Positions 26,684 to 36,233 are shown, counted from the stretch's first letter. The stretch: DNA of 64,000 nt from an uncultured Pseudomonadales bacterium (GCA_943789485.1 CALSUH010000002.1:1-64000), one strand, 5' to 3'. Numbers and translations are program-made. Notes: generated by a model from the letters alone, not told the origin.

Positions 26684-28258
26684 CTAGCTCAAGGGCGTAT
26701 CGTCATAGATCACAACGCCGTTAAGTTCTACCCTTGCTGCATCGCTGGGATTTAACAATCTGACGTCAACCCTGTGCTGTCCTACCGGCAGTTGGTATTT
26801 CCAGAACAAATAGAATCGCCTCTTGGTGAATTGGGTCGGCAAAATAGCAGTTTCAACTAATTCTCCGTCAACATAGAGTTCTGCGTCGAATACATACTCG
26901 GCCTCACCTTCGGCCAAAGCGGTGCCTAACAAGGCAAAGCCATTACCCTCGAAGTCGAAACTATAATCGTCTTGCAAGTCAATGGGCTGGCCTCCCACTA
27001 TCAGTGATCGTCTCTCCTTCGCGTAGTGCCCCTCGAAAGCCACTTCCAATGCCACCGTTCGAGGTTCTTGTATGGAAATTGTTATGCTCTCATCACTTAC
27101 CGTGCCACCGCCTCGTTGGATTAACTCCAAGGCGTGTCTATAGGACATATCATAGGCATCGTTTAGAGAAATAGTCGTATAGGCGAAGTCCAAGGCTTCA
27201 ATATCCGCTAGACCCTGTTTCCAGAATACCGGAATAGCGTCGTAGCCGTAAATCGTTCCCAATATGCCAGCTGCAGAAGCCGGATTGCAGTCTGCATCAT
27301 CTCCGGCTCGCGTAGCAATTTCCATGGTTCGGGAGAAATCACCATCGCCATACAGCAGGCCTAGAACAACCCATGCGGCATTGATTTTGGCGTCAATATT
27401 GAATGATGCAAGCATGCCCAGCGGCCCAAGATCAGTATTAGCCCATCGTTCGTTGATAGCCTGCCAGGCAAACTTCCAATCCTCTGAGTTCTCTTCATGC
27501 AGAGCAATCATGTCCGCGATAATCTTGTAGAAGTCACTCTCTTCAGGAATTACAGTAAGGGCTTCATTAATGATCGCCTCTATATCATCGTTAATGAACG
27601 CCAAAGAGTACATGGAGGCGATAAACACTCCGCCGTACCAGCCATCACCGTAGTTCATGATATGACCGACTCTGTCACTGATATCCACTGCGGTGTTAAC
27701 CATGCCCGGGGCCATGATACCGGCGAAATCAGCCTCGATCTGAAAATCGATATCGTCAGCAGCCGGATTGTTTGTCCAGTGGCCTGATTGCGGCGGGCTA
27801 ATGCCATTTAGCACGTTGTAGCGGGCTATCTGGTTGGCGAACCAGAGGCTGTAATCAGCGTTCGCGAATGAGTCGGCGAGAGATTGCGTAGAGGCATCTA
27901 AGCCCTCATCTTCAAACACTTGGACGAAGGAGAGGTCCATATATATGTCGTCATAGACACCCGGTGTCTCTTCGAAGGTTTTCTGCAGATAACCATCGTA
28001 CCAGGGCAGGTCATAATCATCGGGAACTCTTTCACTGTTGAATTTGAACTCCACCGGGAAACCGTAGGTTACGCCGATGGTCTGTGCGGCCCATGCACCT
28101 TTGATTTTGTCTTTAAGAGCCTCAGGTGAAATAGTTACTATGCTCTCTGCGGAAAGCGCTGGCATGGAAAGCAGGAATAAGCCTAGAGAGGTAAATAGCG
28201 CGGTAAATAGAGCAGTAAGTTGTATACCAATTGTCTTTGTTCTTTTCTTGGTAGTCAC
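26684..28258 (-). CDS. Exported ADP-ribosylglycohydrolase-family protein
   Basis: 524 aa starting at GTG with GAGGAGA in front and a signal peptide (LFTALFTSLGLFLLSMPALS). The ADP-ribosyl-hydrolase core is seen as KIKGAWAAQTIGVTYG, DDIYMDLSFVQVFED (metal-binding Asp pair) and RAGDDADCNPASAAGILGTI (second metal-binding set). The C-terminal 130 residues look like a separate beta-sandwich (ESITISIQEPRTVALEVAFE). Family members remove ADP-ribose from proteins or small molecules with magnesium, or hydrolyse related N-ribosides. Export implies an extracellular substrate. It is divergent from ribokinase. Confidence 0.83.
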   Translation of the reverse strand: MTTKKRTKTIGIQLTALFTALFTSLGLFLLSMPALSAESIVTISPEALKDKIKGAWAAQTIGVTYGFPVEFKFNSERVPDDYDLPWYDGYLQKTFEETPGVYDDIYMDLSFVQVFEDEGLDASTQSLADSFANADYSLWFANQIARYNVLNGISPPQSGHWTNNPAADDIDFQIEADFAGIMAPGMVNTAVDISDRVGHIMNYGDGWYGGVFIASMYSLAFINDDIEAIINEALTVIPEESDFYKIIADMIALHEENSEDWKFAWQAINERWANTDLGPLGMLASFNIDAKINAAWVVLGLLYGDGDFSRTMEIATRAGDDADCNPASAAGILGTIYGYDAIPVFWKQGLADIEALDFAYTTISLNDAYDMSYRHALELIQRGGGTVSDESITISIQEPRTVALEVAFEGHYAKERRSLIVGGQPIDLQDDYSFDFEGNGFALLGTALAEGEAEYVFDAELYVDGELVETAILPTQFTKRRFYLFWKYQLPVGQHRVDVRLLNPSDAARVELNGVVIYDDTPLS

Positions 28259-28295
28259 CGTTCTCTCCTCAAATATACTAACGAACTTAGCGACA

Positions 28296-28316
28296 CTAGG
28301 CGCGTTAGCAGCCTAG
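28296..28316. promoter_or_regulatory. Perfect dyad in divergent promoter region
   Basis: CTAGGC and GCCTAG flank a 9-nt spacer in the 185-bp region between the exported ADP-ribosylglycohydrolase gene and rbsK. It may be an operator for a ribose regulator. No regulator gene is present in the window. Confidence 0.35.
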
Positions 28317-28443
28317 AAGAGTCCTACCCTAATTCGCTATTTGCAGCTTCCAAATGCTAATGTAGGAACATAATCTAACCACTGCAGTTGGCTTCAGGGG
28401 AACCAAATCCCGACATGATAAGAATGGGAAGAGGGTAACATTC

Positions 28444-29358
28444 ATGATTGGAAGTACTCAATCTGTTATTACCGTTATCGGTAGTATCAACACCGACATG
28501 GTAGTAAAAACCGCGCAGCTTCCCGCGGCTGGGGAAACGGTAACCGGTGGTGCCTTTTTTATGTCTGCTGGGGGCAAGGGGGGGAACCAAGCAGTAGCGG
28601 CTGTTCGTCTGGGGGCACAGGTGTCGATGGTCGCCAATCTCGGCACGGATATGTTCGGTGATGCCGCTATTACTAGATTGCAGGCTGAGGGTGTCGACTG
28701 CAATTATGTTAGTCGGGACGAACAGCATGCCTCAGGGGTAGCGCTAATTAGTGTTGATGACAGGGGAGAGAATCACATCGCTGTCGCACCGGGCGCGAAT
28801 GCCACGCTGCGTAAGCAATATGTCGAAGACGCATTCGAACAGGTGCAAGCTTCATCGTTAGTGTTAATGCAGTTGGAAATCCCGATGGACATAGTAGTCA
28901 CAGTTGCTGAGCTTTGCACAGAGAAGGGCTGTAGACTTATCTTGGATCCCGCTCCCGCCCAAGACTTACCCGAGGCGGTTATTGCCGGCGTCTACTTGCT
29001 TACTCCCAATGAGACTGAAGCCGAATCACTGACCGGGATTCAGGTGGTGGATGAGGATACCGCGCGGGAAGCGGCAACAAAGCTATTGGCCGCCGGTGCT
29101 CAAAATGTTGCAATTACCCTTGGCAAGCAAGGGGTTTTTCTGGCAAACGAAGAGGTTTCGCATCTCATCCCGAGCTCGGTGGTTGATGCCGTTGACACGA
29201 CTGCGGCGGGCGACTGCTTCAATGGGGCCATGGCGGCAGCGCTTGCCGGTGGAGGCAGCTTATCCGAGAGCATAGACTTTGCCTGCAAGGCCGCTGCGAT
29301 TTCAGTGACCCGACTTGGGGCGCAGGACTCCATGCCTTATGTTCGTGAGCTGGGCTAG
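28444..29358 (+). CDS. rbsK: Ribokinase
   Basis: 304-aa PfkB-family sugar kinase. The first signature is AGGKGGNQAVAAVRLGA, after GSINTDMVV. The second is DTTAAGDCFNGAMAAALAGG, with the catalytic Asp in AAGD. It would phosphorylate ribose with ATP in the cytosol, producing ribose-5-phosphate for the pentose phosphate pathway. AGAGGG precedes the ATG. It is first in a run with a ribose-type binding protein, ATPase and permease. Close relatives may take deoxyribose, but the context favours ribose. Confidence 0.92.
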   Translation: MIGSTQSVITVIGSINTDMVVKTAQLPAAGETVTGGAFFMSAGGKGGNQAVAAVRLGAQVSMVANLGTDMFGDAAITRLQAEGVDCNYVSRDEQHASGVALISVDDRGENHIAVAPGANATLRKQYVEDAFEQVQASSLVLMQLEIPMDIVVTVAELCTEKGCRLILDPAPAQDLPEAVIAGVYLLTPNETEAESLTGIQVVDEDTAREAATKLLAAGAQNVAITLGKQGVFLANEEVSHLIPSSVVDAVDTTAAGDCFNGAMAAALAGGGSLSESIDFACKAAAISVTRLGAQDSMPYVRELG

Positions 29359-29480
29359 TAGAGATTGGCTAATAGGGATCTGCGCGAGAGACTATGGGAT
29401 TAACTTAGCGAGCAGAGCAAGATTAACTTAGGTTTGCTCTAAAACACATAGACACGCAGTTCGAAAAATAGGAATAAGTA

Positions 29481-30434
29481 ATGAAAATAATTAGCATTAC
29501 ATTGGTTTCAGTAATACTACTAACTGCCTGCGGTGCAGATGATTCAAGCGACTCGTCCACCCTAGGCGATGCCGCTGCTAAGCCGATGATTGCCTTGGTG
29601 ATGAAATCCCTCGCCAACGAATTTTTCGTCAATATGGCCAACGGCGCAGAAGCCCATCAGGCCGAACATGGCGAACAATATGAGCTCCTGGTGAACGGCA
29701 TCAGAAATGAAAGTGACTTAGCTCAACAAGTAAACCTAGTCGACCAGATGATTAGCTCGGGAGTGCAGGCCATCGTTATCGCCCCTGCAGATTCCAGGGC
29801 GCTGGTGCCGGCGTTGGCACGTGCTGTCGCTGCAGGAATCGTAGTTATCAATATTGATAATCGCTTAGAGCCAGAAATCCTGGAGGAATATAATTTACAA
29901 ATTCCCTTTATTGGTCCAAGTAACCGCGAAGGGGCAAAGTTGGTAGGCGACTATGTGTTGCAGGGGTTGGATGATGATAGTGAAGTAGCAATTCTTGAAG
30001 GGATTTCCTCTGCATTTAATTCTATTCAACGGCGAACTGGCTTTGAAGAAGCTGTGGCTCAAGCGAATATGCAAGTGGTGACCTTACAGAGTGGTGATTG
30101 GGATCAAACCAAGGCCGCGCAGTTAACCTCGGCAATTCTATCTCAGTATCCCGGGCTGGATGTCATTCTAGCGGCTAACGACAATATGGCGCTGGGTGCT
30201 GCCTCTGCAGTCGCGTTGGCGAATCTCGATCACAAGGTAACGATTGCGGGGTTTGATAATATCAGCGCAATACATCCGTTGCTTGAGGCGGGAGCGGTAG
30301 CGGCTACCGTAGACCAATTCGGTGAGCAGTTAGCGGTATTTGGTATAGAGTACGCGCTTGAAGCCGTGGCGAGCGGTACTGTGCTTGAAGACCGGGAAAC
30401 CCCTCTTGAGTTAATTACCGCAGCCTCGCTTTAG
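29481..30434 (+). CDS. rbsB: Ribose-type ABC transporter substrate-binding lipoprotein
   Basis: 317 aa with a lipobox (LLTAC), followed by a Ser/Asp linker. The periplasmic-binding fold of the RbsB class shows in ALVMKSLANEFFVNMANGAE, GVQAIVIAPADSRALVPAL, VVINIDNRL, DVILAANDNMALGAASA and VTIAGFDNI. A lipid anchor is unusual for a gammaproteobacterial RbsB, which is normally soluble. Ligand-contact residues are of the ribose/sugar class but do not decide the sugar. AGGAA precedes the ATG. Confidence 0.88.
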   Translation: MKIISITLVSVILLTACGADDSSDSSTLGDAAAKPMIALVMKSLANEFFVNMANGAEAHQAEHGEQYELLVNGIRNESDLAQQVNLVDQMISSGVQAIVIAPADSRALVPALARAVAAGIVVINIDNRLEPEILEEYNLQIPFIGPSNREGAKLVGDYVLQGLDDDSEVAILEGISSAFNSIQRRTGFEEAVAQANMQVVTLQSGDWDQTKAAQLTSAILSQYPGLDVILAANDNMALGAASAVALANLDHKVTIAGFDNISAIHPLLEAGAVAATVDQFGEQLAVFGIEYALEAVASGTVLEDRETPLELITAASL

Positions 30435-30462
30435 AGAAATTCAGCCGATGAGAACATAAATC

Positions 30463-31989
30463 GTGACTGCCCGCTTCGCTATCGAAGGACTTAATAAGAG
30501 CTTTGCCGCTCCGGTTCTAAAACAGGTTTCTCTGCAGATACGCCCGGGCAGCATCCATGGGCTGGTGGGAGAAAACGGCGCCGGAAAATCCACTCTGATT
30601 AACATCATCTGTGGTCTATTGGCTGCCGATTCTGCGGAGCTCACACTGGACGGTAAACCCTACTACCCAATGTCTCGAGCAGCTGCTCTTGCCGAAGGTT
30701 TAGCGCTTGCTTCCCAGGAATTGAGCCTGATTGAAACTCTAACAGTTGAAGAAAACATTTTGCTTTCATCACTCCCGGAAAGTGCATTCCGGATTGATCG
30801 GCGTAAAGTGAGGCTACAGGCTCAGGAATTAATGAACCTCGTGGGTTTGAAGCATATACCTCCTCAGACACCACTCGCGCGCTTGCGCCTAGCAGAGAAG
30901 CAATTGGTGGAGCTGGCTAAAGCGCTGTCTATGCCGACGGACAGAATCAAGCTCCTAATTTTAGACGAGCCCACCTCCGCATTGACGTCTGCTCAGGCTG
31001 ATCAGATACACCGAATCATCAAGCAGCGCGCAGACTCGGGCTTGAGTGTGATCTATGTTTCTCATCGCCTGGATGACGTTCTTTCTGTATGCGATACGGT
31101 TTCCGTGCTGCGCGATGGTGTTATCCAACATACTGCGCCCGGTAGTTCTTTGACCAGCGATGACCTAATCAGAGAAATGTCCGGCGAGGAATTGTCGCAG
31201 CACAACGACGATGAGGTCAGGAAAATAGGTGACGTGCGACTGCGAGTGGAAAGACTGTCGAATGCAGACTTTCCTGAACCCATCTCGCTGCAATGCCACC
31301 GGCGTGAAATAGTCGGCATAGCAGGGTTGGCTGGGGCAGGTAGATCTGAATTATTACATGCTATCTATGGCCTAGGAGCCGGCCACCAAGGCAAGGTCGT
31401 ATTAGTCGAGCCAGCTGGCGATGTGCTTATTGACTCTGCGAGTACAGCGGCCAAAAATGGTATCGCGCTGATCGCGGAAGACAGGAAATCTCAGGGAATT
31501 TTCTCTGGAAAATCGGTCTCCTTAAACAGCACAGTGGCAGGCTTGAGTAAACTCAGTGGAAACTTAGGTGCCATCATTTCCAAGCGAGAGCAACGCGCGT
31601 GCAAAGAACTGATTTCAAGATTGAACATAAAGAGCGAGGGGCCGCGACAAACTATCGACAGGCTGAGTGGCGGTAATCAACAGAAGGTTCTTATTGCCCG
31701 CTGGTTGCAGGCCGATTCTGATGTTTGGTTGCTTGACGAGCCAACTCGTGGCGTGGACGTTGGCTCGAAGCTGGCTATCCACAATCGGCTGCGAGAACTA
31801 AGAGATCAAGGCGCAACCATGCTTATCGTTTCCAGCGAACTGGAAGAGCTGACAGCATTGTGTGACCGTATACTGGTGTTGTCGAACAAGAAGGCAGTGG
31901 CAAGCTATGAGCGCGGCCAATGGAGCAAGGAAAAACTACTAGCTGCAGCCTTTAGCGAACATAAAGGCGAGCGCGCATTGGCTGGGTAA
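30463..31989 (+). CDS. rbsA: Ribose-type ABC transporter ATPase (tandem ATP-binding domains)
   Basis: 508 aa with two ABC domains. Domain 1 has Walker A GENGAGKST and Walker B LLILDEPTSALT. Domain 2 has a degenerate Walker A (GLAGAGRSELL), a signature LSGGNQQKV and Walker B VWLLDEPTRGVD. This is the normal arrangement of RbsA/MglA sugar importers. The start is GTG; an ATG upstream is closed by a stop after three codons. It follows rbsB by 28 bp. Confidence 0.93.
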   Translation: MTARFAIEGLNKSFAAPVLKQVSLQIRPGSIHGLVGENGAGKSTLINIICGLLAADSAELTLDGKPYYPMSRAAALAEGLALASQELSLIETLTVEENILLSSLPESAFRIDRRKVRLQAQELMNLVGLKHIPPQTPLARLRLAEKQLVELAKALSMPTDRIKLLILDEPTSALTSAQADQIHRIIKQRADSGLSVIYVSHRLDDVLSVCDTVSVLRDGVIQHTAPGSSLTSDDLIREMSGEELSQHNDDEVRKIGDVRLRVERLSNADFPEPISLQCHRREIVGIAGLAGAGRSELLHAIYGLGAGHQGKVVLVEPAGDVLIDSASTAAKNGIALIAEDRKSQGIFSGKSVSLNSTVAGLSKLSGNLGAIISKREQRACKELISRLNIKSEGPRQTIDRLSGGNQQKVLIARWLQADSDVWLLDEPTRGVDVGSKLAIHNRLRELRDQGATMLIVSSELEELTALCDRILVLSNKKAVASYERGQWSKEKLLAAAFSEHKGERALAG

Positions 31990-32044
31990 TCTATCTATCC
32001 ATCTGCCTGACTAGCTGCCTACAGATAACCGGAGAGACACGATT

Positions 32045-32986
32045 TTGTTAAGCAAATTAAGCTTATTGTTTGAAGAGATCTTTATTGTAATTGCTCTGCT
32101 GTTGTTAATCTTGTTCTTTGGCCTAATGACCGAAAACTTTTTCACAACTGGCACTCTAAGGGCGATCCTGACTCAGCTGCCTGCACTAACGGTAGTGACA
32201 ATTGGCATGACCCTAGTGCTGATAAGTGGCGGCATCGATCTGTCGGTAGGCTCGGTTGTAGCATTGAGTGCAGGTGTTATCGGTGTCGCATTTACTGTGT
32301 TCGGATTGCCGTTGCCGGTGGCTGGGCTTCTTGGAATTCTGGCTGGGGGATGCGCCGGTCTAGTTAATGGGGTGCTGGGAAGCTATTTCCGTTTGCCAGT
32401 TTTCATTGTCACGCTGGGAATGCTGGAAGCTGCCCGTGGCATGGCATACCTAGTTACCGATTCGCAGACTGTGTATATAGGCGCCAGTATTCAAGCTTTG
32501 TCGTTGCCCATTTCCGGCATCGGCGTATCCGCCTCTTTTCTTATTTCCCTGGGGCTGGTAGTGCTGGCTCAATATGTATTAACACGGACTGTATATGGCC
32601 GTTACCTAATAGCTATTGGTACCAACGAGCAGGCGGCTAAAATTTCGGGGATTCGAACTGAGCCCTACTTGATGTGGGTGTTGGTAGTGTCTGGCCTGTT
32701 AGCCGGTCTGGGAGGTCTAATGAATGCGGCTTATCTCGCCGCCTCAGATCCCAATGCCGCAACCGGCCTGGAACTGTCTGCAATCGCCGCTGCAGTGATC
32801 GGCGGTACTAGCTTGATGGGTGGGCGTGGATCTATAGTGGGTGCCTTTATTGGCGTGTTGATTATATCGGTGTTGCAAAATGGCCTGGCGCAGATGGGCG
32901 TATCGGAACCGGTTAAGCGCTTGATCACTGGACTGGTAATTATTCTTGCGGTGCTAATCGATCGTTGGCGAAGTCGCTATGCTTAG
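32045..32986 (+). CDS. rbsC: Ribose-type ABC transporter permease
   Basis: 313 aa and strongly hydrophobic. It carries the family signature GMTLVLISGGIDLSVGSVVAL and GRYLIAIGTNEQAAKISGI (the EAA-like loop), then SAIAAAVIGGTSLMGGRGSI. The start is TTG with GGAGAG in front. A homodimer would form the inner-membrane channel for RbsA and RbsB. The gene is followed 40 bp later by an exported ADP-ribosylglycohydrolase on the same strand. Confidence 0.93.
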   Translation: MLSKLSLLFEEIFIVIALLLLILFFGLMTENFFTTGTLRAILTQLPALTVVTIGMTLVLISGGIDLSVGSVVALSAGVIGVAFTVFGLPLPVAGLLGILAGGCAGLVNGVLGSYFRLPVFIVTLGMLEAARGMAYLVTDSQTVYIGASIQALSLPISGIGVSASFLISLGLVVLAQYVLTRTVYGRYLIAIGTNEQAAKISGIRTEPYLMWVLVVSGLLAGLGGLMNAAYLAASDPNAATGLELSAIAAAVIGGTSLMGGRGSIVGAFIGVLIISVLQNGLAQMGVSEPVKRLITGLVIILAVLIDRWRSRYA

Positions 32987-33026
32987 TACTTAATCTCCTT
33001 TTACTTATAGAAAATATGGTGAACAC

Positions 33027-34361
33027 ATGCAAATCCTGAAGTCTCTGGGGCTCCCGATGTTGGTCTTGTTCGCCGCTGCAGGCTGCAGCGCGCCGAACGA
33101 GTCTGGCGAAATCACTATCGATAGAGAGCAGTATCTGGATCGGATGGAGGGATTCTGGCTAGGTCAGAGTCTGGCCAACTGGACGGGATTGGTCACGGAG
33201 GCTGACAAGATTGGCGGCGAAGGACCCGCTGGCGTGTTCTACACAAGGGATGATTGGGGCGGACCCGATCAGCCGCGCTATGGCGGTTCTCAACCTTCTA
33301 GAGTCTCACCGATCATCACCTGGATAGTGCGCGAGGAGGGTGAGATTTGGGGTTCGGATGATGACACCGATATCGAGTACATCTACCAACATTTACTGCA
33401 GCAGCATGAGAGATCCATTTTAAGTGCGGAGCAGATTCGTGACGGCTGGCTCTCGCATATCTATTCCGATGACAATTCACCGCACAGAGTTAGAGGTCAG
33501 CCAGAAAACTTTCTCTGGGTGTCGAACCAAAGAGCATTTGATCTCATGTATGAACAGGGATTGCTGCCACCTGCTACCAGTGACCCGGAGAACAACGAAC
33601 ACTATGACATGATCGATGCGCAACTAACCACGGAAGTTTTCGGACTCTACGCGCCAGGCCGGCCCGATATGGCTCTAAAAATGGCCTACCTGCCAGTGCG
33701 CGTTACTGCCCATGACGAAGCCGCATTAGCTGCCGAGTTCTATATCATTATGCATTCCCTCGCCGCTGTAGCCGATCCGGCTCAGTCTCGCAAAGAGCAG
33801 ATTCATGATATGGCAGCGCAGGCCCGTGCACTAACTCGAGATGATTCCTATATAGCCAAAATGCATGACTTCGTGTTGTCCAGATATCAGGCGGGCGTTT
33901 CCTGGGAACAGGCGCGCGATGATGTCTATCAACGTTATCAGGTAGAAGAGCAAGATGGATACAATCTTAGTGATAGTGGCCGTACGCTTTCCTGCAATGG
34001 CTGTTTCGCGGCGGGAATTAATTTTGCTGCCAGTATGGTGAGCCTCTATTTTGGTGAAGGGGAATACCAGGAAACAGTCAAGATCGCCGTTCTGGCTGGC
34101 TGGGATTCCGATAACCCTGCTGCCACCTGGGGAGGGCTCATAGGTTTTATGAGCGGTGGTAAACAACTGGAAGCCGAGTTCGGTATAGCCATGTCAGAGC
34201 GCTTCAATATCAATGCAACCAGATATGGCTTCCCGCTAGAGGATGGCATTGATACCTTTCCTGCTATGGCAGTCACTGGCCGAGGCATTGTCGATAGGGT
34301 CGTGGTAGAGGAGCTGGAAGGAAGTATAGACGGCAACATGTGGCGAATCCCGGCCCAATAA
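33027..34361 (+). CDS. ADP-ribosylglycohydrolase-family lipoprotein
   Basis: 444 aa with a lipobox (AAAGC at residues 16-20). The core has RMEGFWLGQSLANWTG, WGSDDDTDIEYIYQHLLQQHE (metal Asp/Thr set) and VLAGWDSDNPAATWGGLIGFM (second metal set). It differs clearly from the homologue at 26684-28258 and has no added beta domain. It ends the rbsKBAC run, so it is likely made together with the ribose importer. A role in releasing ribose or ADP-ribose from an exported or environmental substrate is inferred. Confidence 0.83.
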   Translation: MQILKSLGLPMLVLFAAAGCSAPNESGEITIDREQYLDRMEGFWLGQSLANWTGLVTEADKIGGEGPAGVFYTRDDWGGPDQPRYGGSQPSRVSPIITWIVREEGEIWGSDDDTDIEYIYQHLLQQHERSILSAEQIRDGWLSHIYSDDNSPHRVRGQPENFLWVSNQRAFDLMYEQGLLPPATSDPENNEHYDMIDAQLTTEVFGLYAPGRPDMALKMAYLPVRVTAHDEAALAAEFYIIMHSLAAVADPAQSRKEQIHDMAAQARALTRDDSYIAKMHDFVLSRYQAGVSWEQARDDVYQRYQVEEQDGYNLSDSGRTLSCNGCFAAGINFAASMVSLYFGEGEYQETVKIAVLAGWDSDNPAATWGGLIGFMSGGKQLEAEFGIAMSERFNINATRYGFPLEDGIDTFPAMAVTGRGIVDRVVVEELEGSIDGNMWRIPAQ

Positions 34362-34645
34362 ATGGAGCAGAACTAAAGGGGACATTCGCAACTTCACCGC
34401 TTAAAGTTATCAGACGCATAGGCGAGATATGCGCTTCGGAAAAACGAGCGTCAAGCTCCATCTTCTTCAGTGTAGGGAGAAAGATGCTGAGACCCAATAG
34501 ACCATTTATTGTCGGTTCTATTGCAAGCTATTCCCACTTTAGATTTACTCAGTGCTCATATCACATCAAGGATTGTTTTGGACAAAGAGTCACCTAGGCA
34601 CTCACTACTTGCTCGGCGCCACTGATAAACGCCTTTTCTCATTTC

Positions 34646-35060
34646 TCAGAATTTTCTGGCAGTGGTGATTGATAACTGAGCAAATTTTTCATCATCAATA
34701 GGATTATCATGCTCCATAATAAAAAATCGGGTCCCAGCTCTTTTGAGAGACAAGTAAAACTGGGGCCAATCGAGTGTTCCATATCCAATATCAGCCCATT
34801 CAGTACTTTCTACGCAGGCAGGCTTCTTTGCGATATCCTTTATATGTGTGGCTGTAATTCGATCACCGTAGAGCGATATCCAATGCATAGGGTCAACTCC
34901 AGCCACTACTGCCCACGCCAGATCAAACTCCAGCGATAAACTGTCATCTGCAGCAAGAATCAGATCCATTGGCCGATCTGTAGCGCCGATATCTACAAAT
35001 TCATACTCGTGATTGTGCCACCCAAAAATGAGCCCATTCGAAAGACTAAACCCAAACTAC
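34646..35060 (-). pseudogene. C-terminal remnant of a sugar phosphate isomerase/epimerase (xylose-isomerase-like TIM barrel)
   Basis: The track ORF (107 aa) starts at an internal Met. Upstream in frame the sequence GLIFGWHNHEYEFVD extends it to about 35034, then a stop appears at about 35066. Downstream are EFDLAWAVVAGVDP, ITATHIKDIA (metal-binding H.KD) and FIMEHDNPIDD. These are the second half of the IolE/xylose-isomerase-like fold. The N-terminal half is missing. The 280 bp between the preceding CDS and this remnant hold only GGGGACATTCGCAACTT-like repeat debris. Confidence 0.6.
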
Positions 35061-35228
35061 CAGAAGGTTCTTCGTAATCGATATTCAAGTTAGAGACATA
35101 CTGCAAAGCGCTTAGAATTTGAAACAGATTGCTTAGAAATGGAATATATGTGAATCTAGAACATTAGCGGTGCCGAATAAAGCTGTATCTGCACCTTTCC
35201 TAGTCTTCACAAAATGGAGGATTGAGAA

Positions 35229-36014
35229 ATGGACAGACGCTCTTTTATAAGTAATCTCAGTGCGGCAACGGTAGCCTCAATTGCTGGCGGTGCTACTCTC
35301 TCCGACAAAGCCGATGCGCTCGAAGATGCGATGAGCATAGAGTTGGACAAGCGCATCGCAACTCCTTGGTTCTGTAGTATCGAACCGACACCGGAGCCGG
35401 TAGCAGGCGACACGCGTCCTTGGTACCAGCACGATGATCCGCGACTTCCTGAAATGCCTGCCGCGCCCACACTAATAGATTTTTTCAAACTCAGATTTGC
35501 ACCAGCAAACCATGTGCTGCAGAGTGCACGACTCGCCAAGATAAACGGTTTGGACGAGAAGATTGTACTGGCCTGTCTACTGCATGATATCTGTGTTGGA
35601 AATTTCATCCGTACCGACCATGGTTATTGGTGCGCGCAGATGATCAAGCCATATGTTGATGAGGAGATTAGCTGGGCCATAGAGAAACATCAGGCGTTGC
35701 GCTTCTTTCCGGATGAATCCGTTGGCTACGAATATCCAAAGGCGTACATCGACTTCTTCGGCGCAGACTACAAACCAGAGCCCTACTTGGTCCAGGCTTG
35801 GGAAGAAGCGAAAAAACATCGCTGGTATATGACGGCTAGGCTGATAACGATGAACGATCTATATTCGTTCGAAGACGGAGTAGTTGTTGACGTTGATGAC
35901 TTTACGGATATTATCGCTCGTCATTTCCGGCAGCCCAAAGAGGGATTGGGCTTCGATGGAAGCCCTGTTGCCCATATGTGGCGTAGCATGATCTGGCCGA
36001 ACAATTTCTTGTAA
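35229..36014 (+). CDS. Tat-exported HD-domain protein
   Basis: 261 aa with a twin-arginine type N-terminus (MDRRSFISNLSAATVASIAG) and a strong GGAGG before the ATG. The fold looks like the HD hydrolase superfamily: NHVLQSARLAKINGLDEKIV, then CLLHDI (HD variant HD-I), later EKHQALRFFP and a conserved MNDLYSFEDG. The metal set would be His (NHV), His-Asp (LHDI) and a later Asp. Activity may be phosphohydrolysis of a nucleotide or related compound, possibly lyase-like. Export of a folded metal enzyme fits Tat. Family-A repeat copy 4 follows the stop. Confidence 0.65.
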   Translation: MDRRSFISNLSAATVASIAGGATLSDKADALEDAMSIELDKRIATPWFCSIEPTPEPVAGDTRPWYQHDDPRLPEMPAAPTLIDFFKLRFAPANHVLQSARLAKINGLDEKIVLACLLHDICVGNFIRTDHGYWCAQMIKPYVDEEISWAIEKHQALRFFPDESVGYEYPKAYIDFFGADYKPEPYLVQAWEEAKKHRWYMTARLITMNDLYSFEDGVVVDVDDFTDIIARHFRQPKEGLGFDGSPVAHMWRSMIWPNNFL

Positions 36015-36041
36015 GACTACGCGGTAAGTAGGCGGTAAGTA

Positions 36042-36107
36042 GGGACACTAACAATTTAACAACTTAAGTCTAACCCACAGCATTCGGTTACTGTAATCAA
36101 GAATTCA
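36042..36107 (+). repeat. Family A repeat, copy 4 (right end missing)
   Basis: GGGACACTAACAATTTAACA to GGTTACTGTAATCAAG is intact, then AATTCACCC switches to unrelated sequence with a duplicated GGACTTCCCA/GGGCTTCCCA. The GGTAAGTAGG at its left is also doubled. Confidence 0.8.
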
Positions 36108-36233
36108 CCCTGGACTTCCCAGCCTTTACTAGACCCTGGGCTTCCCACGATTCATAGACAACTTCAAGCCTCTTGGAGCAAGAATTCCTTGTTTGCTCTT
36201 TTAGGGGCAATAAATCACTTGAAAGCACTATTA

